A DNA stretch of 64,000 nucleotides from Patescibacteria group bacterium. Its GTDB lineage: Bacteria; Patescibacteriota; Patescibacteriia; 2-12-FULL-60-25. The position numbers were made by a program, and so were the translations under genes. Position 1 is the stretch's first letter; each line of letters begins with the position of its first letter. The stretch spans positions 372,001 to 436,000 of the forward strand of contig JALNYW010000001.1 in NCBI GenBank assembly GCA_023229665.1. The letters run 5' to 3'. Positions 24,385-32,516 of the stretch are shown piece by piece. The notes beneath the pieces were generated by a model. The model was not told the origin of the DNA and searched no databases. It was given only the letters and a program-made list of their open reading frames with translations.

Positions 24385-25875
24385 CTATAAGCCCTGTAGA
24401 TATCTTACCAATGCCCTGACGCCAAAGCCCGTTCCGCCCACCGGCATGTCGGGTCTGGCCTCCCGTTCGGTGTACGCGGGACCCGCGATATCCAAGTGAA
24501 CCCACGGCAAACCGGCCGGAACAAAGTGTTTTAGGAAGAGAGCGGCCGAAATCGCTCCGGCTTGGCCTTTGGCTCCGATATTTTTTACGTCCGCGATCTT
24601 CGATTTCACATGGTCTTCATACGAAGGCGGCATGGGCAGCTCCCAAATCGCTTCCCCAGCCTCCTCGGAAGCGAGCCGGACGCGATCGAGCAGGCGGCGG
24701 TCATTCCCCATCGCGCCGGCGATCTCTTCGCCCAAGGCGACGACGCAAGCGCCGGTCAATGTCGCGAGATCGATGACCGCATCCGGCTCAAAGGTCGCGG
24801 CATAGGACAGGGCATCAGCAAGCGTGACGCGGCCCTCGGCATCCGTATTCAATACCTCGATGGTCGTGCCGTTCATGGCGCGCACCACGTCGCCCGGGCG
24901 ATAGGCATGTCCCGACGGCATGTTTTCTACCGCGAGGAAAATGCCATGCACCTCCACGTCCGGCGTGATGGATTGCAACGCCTTGAATACGCCGAGCACG
25001 CTCGCGGCGCCGGCCATGTCGATCTTCATGCTCATCATGCCGTCCGCCGGCTTGATGGAAAGCCCGCCGGAATCGAACGTCACCGCCTTCCCCACGATCG
25101 CGATGCGCTTCTTCGCTTTGCCCTTTGGTTTGTAAACCAGATGCACGCCGACGGGTTCATGCGTCGAACCGCGCGCGACGGCCAGCGCGGCATCCATCTT
25201 CAAGCGCTCCATGCGGTCACGATCTAAAATCTTCAAACTGATTTGCTTTGATCCATCCGCGATTTCTTTCGCGATATCCGCCATGCGCAACGGATACATG
25301 TCCTGCGAAGGCGTGTTCACGAGGTCGCGGGACAAGCACGTCGCCTCGGACAAGACCGCAGCTTCATAAAACGCACGCTCGTATGTCGCGAGCAGGGCTT
25401 TGCGTTCTTCAAACACCGTAAGCGACTTCAGGGATGACTTGGCGTGTTTCTCCGCCTGTTTTTTGTGATACGGATGGAACCCGTACGCCGCGAGCAAAAC
25501 GCCTTCGGTAAACGCCTCAACGCCCTCGCGCAAAGGCAACTCGCCGAAGGTCACGCCCAAAAGCGAGGTCGCAACCGTCTTCGCCTTGGCCTCACGAGTC
25601 CGTTTGGACAAAAGGCCTCCGGCGCGGCGCAGGATGTCATTCGTGAGGGCGCTCCGCTCCCCGACTCCCAACAGGGCGACCTTTTTCGCTTTCATGAGTC
25701 CGTAGCTCGGCAGGCAAAGCCATTCGCCCAAATTCCCCTCAAAGCCATCGGCTTCAATTTGGGTGGCGATCTTGGGATCCAACCATTTACGGAATTTTGC
25801 CCCTTTGGTGATCGGCAAAACCAGAACGTCGCAGTTTTGGCCAAATGGGAGGCCCTGTTGAACGGATAAATCCAT
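24385..25875 (-). CDS. pepA: leucyl aminopeptidase, M17 family
   Basis: A 496-aa cytosolic di-zinc aminopeptidase that forms hexamers. The catalytic domain shows VGKAVTFDSGGLSIKP (metal-binding Lys and Asp), KIDMAGAASVLG and the M17 signature NTDAEGRVTLADAL. The N-terminal macro-like domain is shorter than average. Start MDLSVQQGLPFG at 25875 is preceded by an extended -10 box; longer in-frame reading enters the terminator of the HAD gene. Confidence 0.94.
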   Translation of the reverse strand: MDLSVQQGLPFGQNCDVLVLPITKGAKFRKWLDPKIATQIEADGFEGNLGEWLCLPSYGLMKAKKVALLGVGERSALTNDILRRAGGLLSKRTREAKAKTVATSLLGVTFGELPLREGVEAFTEGVLLAAYGFHPYHKKQAEKHAKSSLKSLTVFEERKALLATYERAFYEAAVLSEATCLSRDLVNTPSQDMYPLRMADIAKEIADGSKQISLKILDRDRMERLKMDAALAVARGSTHEPVGVHLVYKPKGKAKKRIAIVGKAVTFDSGGLSIKPADGMMSMKIDMAGAASVLGVFKALQSITPDVEVHGIFLAVENMPSGHAYRPGDVVRAMNGTTIEVLNTDAEGRVTLADALSYAATFEPDAVIDLATLTGACVVALGEEIAGAMGNDRRLLDRVRLASEEAGEAIWELPMPPSYEDHVKSKIADVKNIGAKGQAGAISAALFLKHFVPAGLPWVHLDIAGPAYTEREARPDMPVGGTGFGVRALVRYLQGL

Positions 25876-25883
25876 AGGTCTCG

Positions 25884-25892
25884 ACCTTATCA
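25884..25892 (-). promoter_or_regulatory. extended -10 promoter of pepA
   Basis: TGATAAGGT on the minus strand ends eight bases before the pepA ATG. Confidence 0.45.
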
Positions 25893-25925
25893 CGCGACAG
25901 GCATCATGCAACCTTGGGCTTGAAA

Positions 25926-25951
25926 AATAAAAAGAGACCCTTCGGGGGTCT
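25926..25951 (-). terminator. intrinsic terminator of the HAD-phosphatase gene
   Basis: Stem AGACCC / GGGTCT with a short loop and a T-rich tract (CTTTTTATTTTT on the transcript), about ten bases beyond the stop codon. It is nearly the same sequence as the terminator at 18533. Confidence 0.85.
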
Positions 25952-25961
25952 TCAGGTCCGA

Positions 25962-26819
25962 CTAGGGAAGCCTGGCGTCCGGGAAACGCAGCAGGTTGCC
26001 AAGGCGGTGCTGTGTGAGCCGGCGACGCATATCCGCCGCGATCTCGAGCGGCAGGATATCCTCGAGGCCGCAACTGCGCTCGTAGGCCACGCCGCGCATG
26101 TCGCGCAGGATCGCCGTGACGGTGATCCCGTCCTTGGAGTCGCGTACCACCGCATAGGGACGGTGCCAGTGGACGGACAGCTCGAGCTTGGCGAGCAGCT
26201 CCCCGTTGGGCTCGAACGCGATCGGGTAGCGCGCGATCTCGAGCATCGGGAAGTCGGCCAGCGTGTCGCCCATGGTGATGACGCAGTCCTGGGGCGTGAA
26301 CCCGTACTCCTGCAACATCTTGCTCGCGACCACGTTCTTCTCCCGGGCGAACCACTCGCCGGGTCCGGCGACGTGGACACCGTCACGCGTCGGGTACCGA
26401 GAACCGATCGCCGCATCAAAGTCGAAGCGCTCGCAGAACGGCTTGACGGCATCTTCGGACGAGCCGCTGATAGCTCCCCGGAAGTACCCGTGCTCGCCGC
26501 AGCTGTGGATCAGCTCGCGGGTCCACACGTACATCTCGTCGCCATCATGCTCGACGAGCTCGCGCGCCGTCTCGGACATGTCCTTGACGGTCACTCCCTC
26601 GAAGCCGTTGGTGTTGTTCGCTCCCACCCACTCGTCGTTCAGAGTGCGGTGCGGGATGCGACGCAAGCGCCGCTCACGCTCGAGCTCGAGGGCTCGTTCG
26701 TATGGCGCACGCTTGATGAGCCCCTTCTGGAGCAACAGCTTGGCCAATCGATGCTCCAAGCAGTCGCGCCAGGCAGTGCCGTCGATGTCAATGATCAAGG
26801 CTCCCTTGCTCTTCTCCAC
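25962..26819 (-). CDS. HAD-superfamily phosphatase, phosphoserine-phosphatase-like; GAG/AAG-rich codons
   Basis: A 285-aa hydrolase. Motif I is IIDIDGTA (nucleophile Asp), motif II has Ser in GAISGSSEDA, motif III a Lys in REKNVVASK and motif IV GDTLADFPML. The layout resembles class IB enzymes such as SerB; the substrate is unknown. GTG at 26819 is chosen as start because GGAGG lies five bases upstream; a TTG four codons earlier would overlap that site. Codons favour GAG, AAG, CTC and GTC, unlike both neighbours and like the gene at 18124 and pyrF. It stands alone with its own terminator. Confidence 0.85.
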   Translation of the reverse strand: MEKSKGALIIDIDGTAWRDCLEHRLAKLLLQKGLIKRAPYERALELERERRLRRIPHRTLNDEWVGANNTNGFEGVTVKDMSETARELVEHDGDEMYVWTRELIHSCGEHGYFRGAISGSSEDAVKPFCERFDFDAAIGSRYPTRDGVHVAGPGEWFAREKNVVASKMLQEYGFTPQDCVITMGDTLADFPMLEIARYPIAFEPNGELLAKLELSVHWHRPYAVVRDSKDGITVTAILRDMRGVAYERSCGLEDILPLEIAADMRRRLTQHRLGNLLRFPDARLP

Positions 26820-26860
26820 GAATACCTCCAAAAAAATTCCGGTCTCCGCACCGTGTCAGA

Positions 26861-27406
26861 TCAAGGCTTGACCGTCAAGGCCCAGAACAGGATCGACGCG
26901 ATAGGGGCGTAAATTAAAAACATCCAAAGATAAGCCCGCAATTCACGAAACGGCTGCATGGAATGGATCTGTTCCTTCCGGTCGAAAAAAGCGAGACCGG
27001 CGATAAACAAACAACAAACCGTCGAAGTCAGGCACCAAATGCAATAAGCCTTGATGGCGACGGCCTGGATCAGGAATAAATAGATGGACTCAAGCGCGCC
27101 GACGGCGGCCAATACCCAGGTCAACTGCCGCAAGCGATCCGCATACTTGGCCGTGGAAGCGCGCAAACAGAGCAACAAGAAAAAAGACGCGTAAAAACCG
27201 AGTCCTAAGGCCGGACGCGGAATGATATCCAGCACATAGGCCCACCGGGATGCGCGCACCGCGTCACATCCTCCCTGCACATCACCCGATCCGCAGACGA
27301 TCGGGCCGCCGGTAATGTATACGTGAAGCAAATAGGCGGAGGCGAAGGCACCGACCAGGGCGAAGGCGCCCATGATGATCCGGGCATGCGGGGGTTTCAG
27401 TTTCAT
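26861..27406 (-). CDS. VKOR-family membrane oxidoreductase
   Basis: A 181-aa protein with four to five membrane helices. It has the loop Cys pair (VCGSGDVQGGC) and the active-site CxxC (YCIWCLTST) of bacterial vitamin K epoxide reductase homologues, which re-oxidise DsbA-like proteins using quinone. No thioredoxin domain is fused; the DsbA-like protein at 1124 is the obvious partner, though 24 kb away. The start is preceded by a TAAAAT box six bases upstream, inside the nuclease stop region. Confidence 0.9.
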   Translation of the reverse strand: MKLKPPHARIIMGAFALVGAFASAYLLHVYITGGPIVCGSGDVQGGCDAVRASRWAYVLDIIPRPALGLGFYASFFLLLCLRASTAKYADRLRQLTWVLAAVGALESIYLFLIQAVAIKAYCIWCLTSTVCCLFIAGLAFFDRKEQIHSMQPFRELRAYLWMFLIYAPIASILFWALTVKP

Positions 27407-27410
27407 AACG

Positions 27411-27995
27411 TTATTTTACGCCGTTACACGCATCAGGATTCCACAACCCGCGCTGGGCGGCTTCGGCTTCATCCTGCAAACGTGCCAGTTCGACTTTGCG
27501 CTGCTTATTTAAAGGATAATCGAGGTATGCATAGGCATAGCCGTCGCGGACCAAGACGGCGTTCACGTCGGTCCCATCTTCAAGATACACGTTCCGCAAT
27601 AAACGGCCATACCGGTCCACTTCATCCGCCTGAGGATCGGCCCGGAGCAGGACGCGTTTTCCGGCCACGAGTTCGGCGGTGTGTTTGGAAGCCTCTTTTC
27701 CAAAACACTCGACCGGACGACGCGGATCTACCGATTCCGGCGTATTCACGCCCAGCATACGAATCTTCACCTCCGTTCCATCATCCAGCGCTGCTTCCAG
27801 CGTATCCCCATCCACTGCGCGCGAAACGTAAGCGTTGGTCGAAGTCGAATCACCCATCTCCTCACGAAGGAGAGGGGTAGGAGGTGGAATGTCGTCCGGA
27901 GCGGAGACCGGCGCGGCGCTCACGCGCGATAAAATCAAAAGAAAAACCGCCGCGACCAATGTCGCCGCCAACCGTTCCCATTTTTTGCGTGACAT
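27411..27995 (-). CDS. secreted staphylococcal-nuclease-like endonuclease
   Basis: A 194-aa SNase-domain protein with an N-terminal signal or anchor helix (ERLAATLVAAVFLLILS). Domain motifs are SRAVDGDTLEA, MLGVNTPES (calcium and catalytic Arg region), VDRYGRLLRNVYLEDG and GYAYAYLDYP. Such exported nucleases could harvest nucleotides from environmental or host DNA, which fits a reduced-genome lifestyle (inference). The ATG at 27995 fits an extended -10 box seven bases upstream; the ATG at 28004 overlaps that box. Confidence 0.92.
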   Translation of the reverse strand: MSRKKWERLAATLVAAVFLLILSRVSAAPVSAPDDIPPPTPLLREEMGDSTSTNAYVSRAVDGDTLEAALDDGTEVKIRMLGVNTPESVDPRRPVECFGKEASKHTAELVAGKRVLLRADPQADEVDRYGRLLRNVYLEDGTDVNAVLVRDGYAYAYLDYPLNKQRKVELARLQDEAEAAQRGLWNPDACNGVK

Positions 27996-28002
27996 CCGGC
28001 CC

Positions 28003-28011
28003 ATTCTAGCA
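28003..28011 (-). promoter_or_regulatory. extended -10 promoter of the nuclease gene
   Basis: TGCTAGAAT on the minus strand ends seven bases before the ATG at 27995. It diverges from the smr promoter at 28025. Confidence 0.55.
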
Positions 28012-28024
28012 CGCGATTCGCCCG

Positions 28025-28053
28025 TTGACAGATGCGGCGAATCCCTGTACTGG
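28025..28053 (+). promoter_or_regulatory. sigma70-like promoter of the Smr gene
   Basis: TTGACA, 17-base spacer and TACTGG (weak -10). A leader of about 22 bases ends with GGAGG. Confidence 0.55.
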
Positions 28054-28081
28054 TAGGTTCACCTTCAATGGAGGCTCTCCT

Positions 28082-28342
28082 ATGGCGAAAGGCGTCTCCC
28101 GGCAACCAGTACAAGAAGTCGACCTGCATGGCCTGCGCGAGCACATTGGCGAAGAGCGTATCCGCAAATTCATGGCGGCCGCCATCGCCAGCGGCGCGCG
28201 GGCGGTCCGCGTGATCCACGGACACGGCAAGGGCGTGATGAAGGAGGTCACCGAACGGTGGCTCTCCGACCATGCGGACAAGGTCGAACAGCACATCTAC
28301 GAAAACGGCCGCATCCTCATCTACCTCAAGCCGAAACGCTGA
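28082..28342 (+). CDS. stand-alone Smr-domain protein
   Basis: An 86-aa protein that is essentially one Smr domain: VDLHGLREHIGEERI with the conserved D-L-H-G-L, then RVIHGHGKGVMK, the glycine-rich HGxGxG loop. Smr domains of MutS2 and relatives are nucleases acting on DNA or on mRNA at collided ribosomes; a stand-alone form may do the latter. GGAGG precedes the ATG by seven bases. Terminator starts within the stop codon. Confidence 0.9.
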   Translation: MAKGVSRQPVQEVDLHGLREHIGEERIRKFMAAAIASGARAVRVIHGHGKGVMKEVTERWLSDHADKVEQHIYENGRILIYLKPKR

Positions 28343-28368
28343 CCCTGTAATAGGGGTCTTTTTCTTTT
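28341..28368 (+). terminator. intrinsic terminator overlapping the smr stop codon
   Basis: GACCC / GGGTC stem followed by TTTTTCTTTT; the GA of the TGA stop forms the stem base. Confidence 0.75.
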
Positions 28369-28396
28369 CCCTGACGCACCTATATGATGCGGCCAT

Positions 28397-29320
28397 ATGC
28401 GATTCTCCCCCACTCTCTCCGCCACGTTGATCTGTTTGGCTGTGGCCGGCGCCGGTTGTTCGGCCAAGCCCGGAAATGTCCCGACCTCCGGCGGACCTGC
28501 AACTCCGGCATCCGCCAAATCCGCCCCTTCCTACGAAGCGGTAGGTCTGGCGACGCGCGCCTATCACAAGGTCTGGAATGACGGGGATCAAGACCGCTGT
28601 TTGTATGAACTTTCGTATCCGCAGCTCGAACCGTCCTATGCGCAAGACGAGGAAGCCTATGCCCGTTGGGATCGGGCGAACCGCGTCATCATGGATGCGG
28701 CGTTCCCCGGCTATGTCGCGACGACGACGGCGAATGAATACGATATCCAAGCAAGCGGCGAACGCTATGTCGCCGAATGCAAGGGGGAATTGGAAGAAAT
28801 CGTGAAGGAGCTCGGTGAACAAGATACCGAGTACATGAATTACGTGCAGTCCCTCGGATATACGACCCAGCTTTTCCAAGATGGAATCGTCAGCCTCGCC
28901 TTGCAAAGCTATTCCTATACCGGAGGCGCCCATGGCCTGCCGTGGATGACGGGCCTCACCATGACATTGCCCGAAGGCGACCAGCTCACTCTTGGCGACC
29001 TCGTGAAAGAAGAATCACTCAAACCCTTCATGCAACGCGTACGCCGCGACTTGCTCGCTGAGTGGGGCGACGTCTTGTTTGAAGAAGCGAAAACCCAATT
29101 GCAAGGCTTTGTGGATGATTCCTCCCCCATCACCGCAGACCAGCAAGCGACCTTCTCCCAATTGGAAGATTTTTACCTGACGCAAACTGGTTTTGTCTTT
29201 TTCTGGAATGTCTATGAAATCGCCCCGTATGCGGCGGGCCAGCAAACCATCTTCCTTCCATTCGATGATGTACGCGACTTCTTGAAAACGGATTCTCCTA
29301 TCGCGCCGCTCATGCGGTAA
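28397..29320 (+). CDS. lipoprotein with DUF4163/DUF3298-like (RsiV/PdaC) domain
   Basis: A 307-aa lipoprotein: signal peptide with lipobox VAGAGC (Cys21), Pro/Ser-rich linker, then a domain with LQSYSYTGGAHG, LTLGDLVKEE and a C-terminal FFWNVYEIAPYAAGQQTIFLPF, the signature of DUF3298. In RsiV this fold binds lysozyme and in PdaC it accompanies a deacetylase; here it has no sigma factor or enzyme partner. An anti-lysozyme or envelope-sensing role is possible. A TATGAT box ends eight bases before the ATG. Confidence 0.85.
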   Translation: MRFSPTLSATLICLAVAGAGCSAKPGNVPTSGGPATPASAKSAPSYEAVGLATRAYHKVWNDGDQDRCLYELSYPQLEPSYAQDEEAYARWDRANRVIMDAAFPGYVATTTANEYDIQASGERYVAECKGELEEIVKELGEQDTEYMNYVQSLGYTTQLFQDGIVSLALQSYSYTGGAHGLPWMTGLTMTLPEGDQLTLGDLVKEESLKPFMQRVRRDLLAEWGDVLFEEAKTQLQGFVDDSSPITADQQATFSQLEDFYLTQTGFVFFWNVYEIAPYAAGQQTIFLPFDDVRDFLKTDSPIAPLMR

Positions 29321-29352
29321 AAAAACACCCCCGCTGCGGGGGATGTTTTTTT
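29319..29352. terminator. bidirectional intrinsic terminator
   Basis: ACACCCCCGC / GCGGGGGATGT stem flanked by A-run and T-run between two convergent genes; one internal mismatch. Confidence 0.85.
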
Positions 29353-30418
29353 ACGCGAGATCGTTCGTGATGCGGCTTTTCTCCGTGAGGATAGGCCGGT
29401 CGCGCAAAATAAGAAGACGATAGATATCGAGCAAGGCGAAGACAAAACTCACGGTCAGCGGACCAAGAAGGAATCCCAACGGCCCGTAGAGAGCAAGACC
29501 GCCCAACACCGCGAACAATACGAAGAGCGGATGGATTTTTGCACCTTTGCCGATCAGGGTCGGGCCGAGCATGTTATCAATTAAACCGACGGCCAGTCCG
29601 CCCCAGGCCAATAGCCCAAGGCCCGGCAAAGTCTGGCCGGTTGCGAACAAAAACAAAATTCCAGGAACGATCACCAAGCTCGTGCCCACGCCCGGCACCA
29701 AGGCGCAGATCGCCGCCAAACTCCCCCACAAAGCCGGGCTCGGGACACCGAAAAGCGCAAAACCCAATCCGGTCAACAACCCCTGGATCAGGGCTACCAG
29801 CAATTGGCCGCGCACCATGGAGTTGATGGCGAGGGACATGCGGTCAAACACGTCTTGGTCGAATTTATCGTGCAACGGGCTCAAGGCCATGAACGCGCGG
29901 GCAAAACGCGGGCCATCTTTCAGGAAATAATAGAAGGCGATCAGGAAGAGAACGAGATCGACGAACACCTCGACTGTGCCGGAAAACAGGCGGCCGAAAT
30001 TCGCCGTGAAGATTCCGAGCCCCTGCTTGATCGCGCTATCAATATCAAAAACAAAACCAGGCATCAGACGCTGGAGCGGTTCAAGTGCCACGCGGGCAAG
30101 CGTATCGAAATACGCATCGCGGTTGGAAGAAACGTCCGCATACATGACCAAGGCTTCGGTAAAAACCTGGTACGCGATAAAGGCGACCGGCGTGAGAATC
30201 AAAACGAAGACCACGAGCAAGGTCAGAAAAGACGAGAGGCCATTCCCCTTCCCGCGGAATAAATCGGAAATGCGCTGCTTAAGCGGGAACGCAACCACGG
30301 CGGCCATCGCCGACACCACGATCACGGACAAAAACGGCCGGAACAAAGTGAAGGCCAAAACCAGGGAGAGGCCAAGCGCGATAAACAGGAAAGCGCTTTG
30401 CAGGCGTGGAGTACGCAT
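29351..30418 (-). CDS. AI-2E/PerM-family transporter
   Basis: A 355-aa membrane protein with about eight hydrophobic segments. The family pattern is seen in LVLFLIAFYYFLKDGP, the long loop after it, GVPSPALWGSLAAICALVPGVG and DNMLGPTLIGKGAKIHPL. Members export diverse substrates or ions (AI-2 export for TqsA, Na+/H+ exchange for others), so the substrate is not inferred. An extended -10 box lies nine bases upstream. Confidence 0.92.
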   Translation of the reverse strand: MRTPRLQSAFLFIALGLSLVLAFTLFRPFLSVIVVSAMAAVVAFPLKQRISDLFRGKGNGLSSFLTLLVVFVLILTPVAFIAYQVFTEALVMYADVSSNRDAYFDTLARVALEPLQRLMPGFVFDIDSAIKQGLGIFTANFGRLFSGTVEVFVDLVLFLIAFYYFLKDGPRFARAFMALSPLHDKFDQDVFDRMSLAINSMVRGQLLVALIQGLLTGLGFALFGVPSPALWGSLAAICALVPGVGTSLVIVPGILFLFATGQTLPGLGLLAWGGLAVGLIDNMLGPTLIGKGAKIHPLFVLFAVLGGLALYGPLGFLLGPLTVSFVFALLDIYRLLILRDRPILTEKSRITNDLA

Positions 30419-30427
30419 ATGCGCGCC

Positions 30428-30436
30428 ATTGTATCA
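30428..30436 (-). promoter_or_regulatory. extended -10 promoter of the AI-2E-type transporter
   Basis: TGATACAAT on the minus strand ends nine bases before the ATG at 30418. It overlaps the stop-codon region of the next gene upstream (30434-30892). Confidence 0.5.
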
Positions 30437-30892
30437 CGCGGCCGAAGCTTTCAGGGGGTGGAGCCTGGCAACGAATACAAGAGCCAAGGAAACGATCACC
30501 AGGTTCTTGATAATGTATTGGCCTTCAAAGGTCGGGACCAAGGGCCCGTTCCATGCCATGTCAGGAAGGAATAGGAGCGGCAAAAACGTCATTACCATAT
30601 GGATAAGGAGCAAAGGGGTCACGAGGCGGACGGCTTTGGGGATCAGCCACAGGACGCCGATCAGCATCTCGAATAAGGCGAAGAATACGTAAAAAGGACC
30701 GAATAACATGACTGAACCGAGCGTCCGGTCAAAAAGCGCCTGGACCAAACCCGTGGCCGGACTCAGCCCGACGACTTTGAGGAGCCCGAACCAAAAGAAC
30801 ACGGCAAACAAGGAGAAGCGGGACAATGGAGTGCTAATTTTGCGCACGAAGGAGATGATGGACCGGTCCAGGGAAATGAGCGTATTCGCCAT
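30434..30892 (-). CDS. DoxX/DUF417-like membrane protein
   Basis: A 152-aa protein with four membrane helices: FSLFAVFFWFGLLKVVGLSPA opens the family pattern, then a GPFYVFFALFEMLIGVLWLIP segment and two further helices. Members of the DoxX superfamily are linked to quinone or thiol redox chemistry, but a function cannot be given here. A TATAGC box lies four bases upstream of the ATG. Confidence 0.7.
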   Translation of the reverse strand: MANTLISLDRSIISFVRKISTPLSRFSLFAVFFWFGLLKVVGLSPATGLVQALFDRTLGSVMLFGPFYVFFALFEMLIGVLWLIPKAVRLVTPLLLIHMVMTFLPLLFLPDMAWNGPLVPTFEGQYIIKNLVIVSLALVFVARLHPLKASAA

Positions 30893-30923
30893 ATGCGCTA
30901 TAGGATGGACTCCGGGTTACAGA

Positions 30924-30952
30924 TTGACAACTAAGCCAAATTCGTGTAGCAT
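30924..30952 (+). promoter_or_regulatory. promoter of the DEAD-box helicase, with long leader
   Basis: TTGACA, a 17-base spacer and TAGCAT. The predicted leader is about 130 bases and contains the structured inverted repeat at 31015-31079. Long structured leaders are typical of cold-regulated helicase genes. Confidence 0.75.
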
Positions 30953-31014
30953 GCGTCTGCTTATTAAACCCGTGCTTTGTTGCGTGATATGAGGCTTCTG
31001 TTGCTTGTCGCCTC

Positions 31015-31079
31015 TCGTATCGCGTAACCGCGACCCATCAATCCATCGGATGATGAAGGTTACGCGCTGCGCGATAGCG
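31015..31079. repeat. diverged heptad inverted repeat (copy D) in the helicase leader
   Basis: The left arm reads TCGTATC, GCGTAAC, C. The right arm on the opposite strand reads CGCTATC, GCGCAGC, GCGTAAC, C. The inner ten bases of each arm pair perfectly around a loop of about 28 bases. It lies in the predicted 5' untranslated region, eight bases before the start codon. Confidence 0.6.
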
Positions 31080-31087
31080 TCATATCC

Positions 31088-32479
31088 ATGTCACCCAACA
31101 AGACCTCTGGCTTTTATGGTCTCGGCATTGCGCCGAAACTGCTCGAAGCCCTCGACAAGAATAAATTTACCGAACCGTCCCCCATCCAGCAGCAGGCCAT
31201 TCCGGTCGCGTTGCAGGGCGAGGACGTGATCGGCATCGCCCAAACCGGTACCGGCAAAACGCTGGCCTTTGGCATTCCGATGATCCAACGCCTGGCCGCC
31301 GTCAAAGGACGCGGCTTGGTCATTTTGCCGACGCGCGAACTCGCGCTCCAGGTGGAAGAATCCCTCCAGAAATTCGGCCGTGAAATCGGCTTGCGCACCG
31401 CCTGTTTGATCGGCGGCGCTTCGATGTACCACCAGAAGCAGGCCTTGGCCCGCAAACCGCATATCATCGTCGCCACCCCGGGACGCTTGATTGACCACCT
31501 CGAACACCGCGCCGTGGACCTGTCGAATGTGACCGTCTTGGTTCTCGACGAAGCCGACCGCATGCTCGACATGGGTTTTGAACCGCAAATCCGCCGCATC
31601 CTCCAGGCCGTGCCGAAGGAACGCCAGACCATGCTGTTCTCCGCCACCATGCCGGCCGCCATCGTGGACATCGCCAACCGTTACATGAAAAAGCCGACGC
31701 GCGTCGAAATCGCCCGCGCCGGAACGCTCGCGGAAAAAGTCACGCAAGAAGTGTATTTCGTCTCGCGTGATGAAAAGCCGCTCTTGCTGGAACAGTTGCT
31801 CACCAAATTCTTGGGCACGGTGCTCGTATTCACCCGCACCAAGCATGGCGCGAGCAAACTCACCCGCAAATTGAAGAGCTTGAACCACAATTCCGCCGAA
31901 ATCCACTCGGACCGCTCGCTCTCGCAGCGCCGACGCGCCCTTGATGGATTCAAGAACGGGGAATTCCGCGTCTTGGTCGCCACCGATATCGCCGCCCGCG
32001 GCATTGACGTGAAGAACATCGAGCTCGTCGTGAACTACGATCTTCCGGACCAGGCCGACGACTACGTACACCGCATCGGCCGCACGGGCCGCGCCGGCTC
32101 CACCGGCCACGCGATCTCGTTCGCCACGCCGGACCAGAAAATGGACGTGAAATCCATTGAACGCCTCATTCGCCAGCAAATCCCGATCAAGGTTCCGAAG
32201 GATCTCCCGAAGCCGACGTTTACGCCGGCCGAGCGTTTCCAGGACGATGGCCCGAAACGCTTCGACGAACGCCGCGTCCAGGACCACAGCAAAAAGAGCT
32301 TTGGGTACGGCGGACAAAAGAGCTACGGCCAGAAGAGTTATGGCCAGAAGCGCAGCGGGTATCAGAACGCTTTCACCAGCGCCCGCCGCGAAGACAAGGA
32401 TCGCCGCGACTCCCGTCCCGGCAGCGAACCGCCCAAGGATTTCCCGACCGGCGGCCGCACCATCCGCGTCCACTCGTAA
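31088..32479 (+). CDS. DEAD-box RNA helicase, RhlE/DeaD type
   Basis: A 463-aa ATP-dependent RNA helicase. All motifs are visible: Q motif (FTEPSPIQQQAIP), I AQTGTGKT, Ia PTRELA, Ib TPGR, II DEAD, III SAT, IV VLVFTRT, V ATDIAARGID and VI HRIGRTGRAG. The C-terminal tail is low-complexity and basic, with tandem SYGQK units (near residues 400-415), likely for nonspecific RNA binding. Predicted role: unwinding of RNA in ribosome assembly or mRNA turnover, perhaps cold-induced given the leader. Confidence 0.96.
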   Translation: MSPNKTSGFYGLGIAPKLLEALDKNKFTEPSPIQQQAIPVALQGEDVIGIAQTGTGKTLAFGIPMIQRLAAVKGRGLVILPTRELALQVEESLQKFGREIGLRTACLIGGASMYHQKQALARKPHIIVATPGRLIDHLEHRAVDLSNVTVLVLDEADRMLDMGFEPQIRRILQAVPKERQTMLFSATMPAAIVDIANRYMKKPTRVEIARAGTLAEKVTQEVYFVSRDEKPLLLEQLLTKFLGTVLVFTRTKHGASKLTRKLKSLNHNSAEIHSDRSLSQRRRALDGFKNGEFRVLVATDIAARGIDVKNIELVVNYDLPDQADDYVHRIGRTGRAGSTGHAISFATPDQKMDVKSIERLIRQQIPIKVPKDLPKPTFTPAERFQDDGPKRFDERRVQDHSKKSFGYGGQKSYGQKSYGQKRSGYQNAFTSARREDKDRRDSRPGSEPPKDFPTGGRTIRVHS

Positions 32480-32487
32480 GGAAATAA

Positions 32488-32516
32488 ATATCCCCCGCAA
32501 TGCGGGGGATATTTTT
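32488..32516. terminator. bidirectional intrinsic terminator
   Basis: AATATCCCCCGC / GCGGGGGATATT stem with T-run, between convergent genes; the stop codon of the gene on the right lies in its flank. Confidence 0.9.

Noticed and set aside
24385..26355. Longer reading of pepA reaching into the HAD gene
   Set aside because: The extra 160 codons are antisense-like noise overlapping another gene and a terminator; M17 similarity starts at MDLSVQQ.
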